From Yponomeuta sedellus (lineage: Eukaryota > Arthropoda > Insecta > Lepidoptera > Yponomeutidae), in the NCBI GenBank assembly GCA_934045075.1, contig OW203731.1, positions 13,525,062 to 13,589,061 of the forward strand: 64,000 nt of DNA, given 5' to 3'. Positions 60,924-64,000 of this stretch are shown in pieces. Position 1 is the first letter of the stretch; the number at the start of each line of letters is the position of its first letter. The position numbers and the translations under genes are program-made. The notes under the pieces were generated by a model. It had not been told where the DNA came from, made no database searches, and saw nothing but the letters and a program-made list of their open reading frames with translations.

Positions 60924-61108
60924 GTTTTCAGCACAAATTCTCAAAGCAATTCATAGATGGCGCTTACAGGCGTGGCCATAGAAGAACCGGAATACGGCTG
61001 TCAAAATTAATCTGTGCTGAGCGAAATTTGACAGACGTGTCCTTGTTCTTGTATGAGCACGTCTATAAGCGCCATCTATGAAGTGCTTTGTGAATTTCTG
61101 CTGAAAAC
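60924..61108. mobile_element. MITE (family H), copy 2
   Basis: Imperfect inverted ends of about 50 bp (60924-60973 and 61058-61108) containing ATAGATGGCGCTTA and TAAGCGCCATCTAT. Aligns with 35804-35993. Confidence 0.88.
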
Positions 61109-61237
61109 TGCCCATTGTCGTAGTAAAACATGAATTGCAATGAAAGAGGCCGCTAGTATTTAGGCGATATTATACTTATTCATTGTCTCGTGGAAAATAA
61201 GCAGACGTTTTAGTGTCCTTTGACAGATTTATCTTGA

Positions 61238-61272
61238 AAAACCTATTTAGAGGCTATAAATTCCACCCATGC
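61238..61272 (-). mobile_element. family A end fragment
   Basis: AACCTATTTAGAGGC and CCACCCATGC, the terminal part of the foldback tRNA-like family. Confidence 0.75.
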
Positions 61273-61363
61273 AGATTTACCTTGAACTAATCCCCGGAAC
61301 GATTTATTTACTTTTATTGTGATAGATTAGGTATGTTGTATTTTCTAAGGTTAACACGATCAC

Positions 61364-61590
61364 TAGACATAATTAAAACTGTTTTTATACGGATTTTACT
61401 CGTTTATTAAATTTTTTTACAATTTTCCGACGTTTCGGCGCTTTTTCAGGTACCGTGGTCATCCCGTTTTTCAGTCATCCGAGACCACGGCACTTGAAAA
61501 AGTGCCGAAACGTCGGAAAATTGTAAAATAAAATGTAATAAACGGGTAAAATCCGTATAAAAACTGTTTTAATTGTAGATTATGTCACAT
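61364..61590. mobile_element. foldback MITE with about 100-bp arms (family I)
   Basis: Left arm about 61364-61460 and right arm about 61482-61586 are inverted copies with a few mismatches. The cores are CCGACGTTTCGGC and GTGCCGAAACGTCGG, and AATTAAAACTGTTTTTATAC is inverted at the far end. No coding capacity. Confidence 0.9.
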
Positions 61591-61751
61591 AGAATACCAA
61601 AACCCCACAACAATAGTGGCGCCGACTTTTACGAAAACTATAATAAATTAAAAGTTATTAATTGAGTTGTACTTTTTTTGTTATTCTATTTATTTATTTG
61701 GTTTTGTAGCAAAGTTTTAAATATTTTTTATTTGTATTTTAATGACCTTTG

Positions 61752-61870
61752 CTAGTACACCAAAAACGGAAACGCCTGATGAACATTGTTGAAGCGAAGG
61801 TTATCTGTCAGAATTGTGGCAAGTGGCATCTGTCTAACTCTCTGGGATACAAGCATAAGTTACTGTTATG
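61752..61870 (+). pseudogene. non-LTR retrotransposon tail fragment (family G)
   Basis: RLMNIVEAKVICQNCGKWHL parallels the 53583-53850 tail. Truncated and diverged; the apparent zinc-knuckle-like Cys pair is a coincidence of decay. Confidence 0.65.
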
Positions 61871-61879
61871 TGTTATGTT

Positions 61880-62800
61880 ATTTAAATCGGGTCATAACAT
61901 AGAAGTATCGAAAGGAGTACAAAAAATACTCTACTTACTTAATTTACTTAGCTCTATGGAATAATATTTTTTTTTAAACGTTTATTGGCTATTGGATACA
62001 GAGTCCTTAAGCCTAGCTTAATTAAGTATTATTAGGTACTACGGATGGTTTACAATTTTCCTAATGAATTACATATAAATTTATACATATAATTAAAATT
62101 AGGATTACATAAAATATTTTCCAAGTTTTTAGGCACTTCAGTTTTACAAACACTTGCTAGTTCAGATACTAACTCACAACAGCATCACTCGTCCGTATCC
62201 TAAGCTAAGTTATCCTGTCCTATGGTAACCAGGTAGCGCCAGGTAACATCTTTGTCATATTTTTTGCTAAATTTTCATTTAAAATATTAACGAACTCTTT
62301 TAACATAGCATAACATAGACAGAAGGTCATTGTCTCTATCTTCACGATACTATAACCATATTTTGTGACAATTGAAGGATGTGCCATTTATGTTTATTTT
62401 CCAAATTTTCTTATTCCATTAACTCCACAAAACAGAATACGGTCAATTGTACAGCAAAATCAACTTACAAATAATCTGTTTCTTTTCGGGACTCTAAACC
62501 AAGGTTGTTAATATACCTAGATGTTTTCCAAAATGGAAAAAGGATATGCCGTACTTATAGAGAAAACATAAGGCATATTAATTTACGTTAAAGTAGGTAA
62601 TTTAGAACGAAAATGGTTCAAAAACGAGTTCCATATTATAAAACTGACAATTTTCATGATTTTTGAAGGTCTTGGTTGGTTTAGTTTAAGGGTTGATACC
62701 GGATGGTTTTTTTGATTTAGATTTGTACCGGCTTCAAATAACTGTGATTTATAAAAATAGTTGTCAAAGAAAAAAAAAAATATATTTGCGACGTTTTCAG
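61880..62800. other. noncoding stretch
   Basis: AT-rich. Elements resembling the minisatellite unit (TTGATACCGGATGGTTTTTT) appear at 62690-62760. Confidence 0.45.
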
Positions 62801-62824
62801 TGGACGTAAATCTACTAAGGGTGA

Positions 62825-63130
62825 TTTAGGAGTTGATACCAGACGGTTTTTTCTGTACCGGGCTCAAAGTGATTGATAAAATCGTTCATCCGTAAAATCG
62901 TAGGTCGCTATCTCTGTGATGTGCCTTGCTCAAAGTGATTGATGAAAGTTCGATCGATCGATCGTAGTTTTTGCGTCTCTGTTGCTATCTCTCTCTAACT
63001 CTGTGATGTACCGGGCTCGAAGTGATTGATAAAAAAATCATCCGTAAAATCGTAGTTTTTGCATCTCTGTTGCAATCTCTATCTATATCTTTGTGATGAG
63101 CCGGGCTCAAAGTGATTGATCAATGTGATC
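62825..63130. repeat. degenerate minisatellite, about four units of 80-100 bp
   Basis: Units share ACCGGGCTCAAAGTGATTGA, ATCCGTAAAATCGTAG, TTTTTGC(G/A)TCTCTGTTGC and CTATCTCT...TGTGATG. One unit contains a (CGAT)n run (62950-62963). Confidence 0.88.
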
Positions 63131-63454
63131 TGGGTGTTTGATAGATAACAAAATTATGGATATTAAAAATACGTTTTTCGTTTTTCTGTGCTTAATTTGG
63201 ATGTTAAACAGTGGGTTTCCAAAGAAAAATGGTTTTCAAAAATATACGCAACACCTTATGCAGTTCCTAGGGTAGGGAGAGGGAATGGCGTTAACTTAAG
63301 GAAAACATGGTGCGGTTTTGAAATTAATGGTATAAATTAAAATACTACTTATGTACATTGAAGTGAAAAATTGAAGTGACTATTCAGCAAGTTAAAAGAT
63401 AGGTATCTATACATAATACCTGTGCCATGTCTAGCCAAAATCCTGAACTTAATA

Positions 63455-63580
63455 ACCCAATATGTCCCTACTGACGGGCACGGATCTGTTCCCTGAGGAA
63501 GGTATAGGCCATACCTCCTCACGAGCCTCCACCACGGGGGCCAAGTCCGGATTGGTGGAGGCTCGCAAGACAAACAATGG
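63455..63580 (-). mobile_element. 5S-derived SINE fragment
   Basis: Related to the 3' body of the 16216-16591 element (CCACCACGGGGGCCAAGTCC, GATTGGTGGAGG). The head is absent and the copy diverged. Confidence 0.65.
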
Positions 63581-63935
63581 TTTCCTATTTTCAAGGTCAG
63601 GACATAGATTAAAGGGCTGTCTTAATTACTGACTACTAAAATAGACCTGAAACTAAAATAAATTTACCTAAAATAAGTAGGTATCTAGCTACTTTTAGGT
63701 TACGGAATACAATTGATACTATAGTCTATTTTTCGTTTGGGTAAGTACTTCAAAAATTTAAAGACTTGTTACCTACGTCTTTTTATTGAAATACACACTT
63801 TATAAATCAAAATCTTTACACTTCATCAATTCAATCTGAAATCTAATGTAGGTAATTTCATGAAATTCAAGTAAAATGTATGGGTTTTCATTTAAAAAGT
63901 GTGTATTTTGATAAAAAGATATATTAAGATATAGA

Positions 63936-64000
63936 TAGAATATTCTTTATTGTACACTAAAATTACAGAAACAGAAATTATATAAAAATATAGTCCAATA
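63936..64000. mobile_element. start of a family M repeat, cut by the window end
   Basis: AGAATATTCTTTATTGTACA resembles the beginning of the 13965-14088 fragment. Too little is present to be sure. Confidence 0.35.

Noticed and set aside
1..64000. CRISPR array, prokaryotic operon or phage content
   Set aside because: Spliced genes, SINEs and AT-rich noncoding DNA show a eukaryotic nuclear genome; no repeat-spacer arrays were seen.

Overview
This is eukaryotic DNA, almost certainly from a moth or butterfly. It is AT-rich and gene-poor, with (TACC/GTAG)n microsatellites. It is full of short retroposons with tRNA-like or 5S rRNA-like heads, ends of non-LTR retrotransposons, and small foldback or terminal-inverted-repeat elements. 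The coding signal forms one large plus-strand gene between 44 kb and 58 kb, split by GT-AG introns.

That gene is the insect zfh2 / vertebrate ZFHX3-ZFHX4 orthologue, a giant zinc-finger homeodomain transcription factor. Three coding exons (44105-46835, 50011-52685, 54500-57347) join in matching phases (1, then 0). They encode about 2,750 residues with roughly 24 zinc fingers, four homeodomains, a basic N-terminal cluster and PxDLS-type CtBP-binding motifs. Exon 3 can either read through its donor to a TGA at 57362 (2,756 aa) or splice in phase to a candidate last exon at 57751-58007 (2,836 aa). A long 3'UTR with a good poly(A) signal at 59700 may follow. The initiator ATG lies 37 nt inside its exon, behind a start-stop ATG-TGA and an overlapping upstream ORF, so an untranslated first exon must lie upstream.

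Region by region. 1-44 kb: upstream flank and/or first intron of zfh2. No protein gene is recognisable. Blocks of complex, repeat-free, relatively GC-balanced sequence rich in homeodomain-type ATTA cores look like regulatory DNA and alternate with repeat debris. 44-58 kb: zfh2 exons and introns; the second intron holds a LINE tail and a palindromic tRNA-like element. 58-59.7 kb: probable 3'UTR. 59.7-64 kb: transposon-derived and low-complexity sequence.

The mobile DNA is the most unusual content. One tRNA-headed family occurs repeatedly in foldback form, including a perfect palindrome with two 92-bp arms at 41363-41548. A 5S rRNA-derived SINE (16216-16591) has an 11-bp target-site duplication. 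Another SINE family has one copy with a 12-bp duplication and one nested inside an older relative with a 13-bp duplication. A retrotransposon 3' end is amplified as a minisatellite at 35392-35790. A perfect 47-bp inverted repeat lies at 3607/3721.
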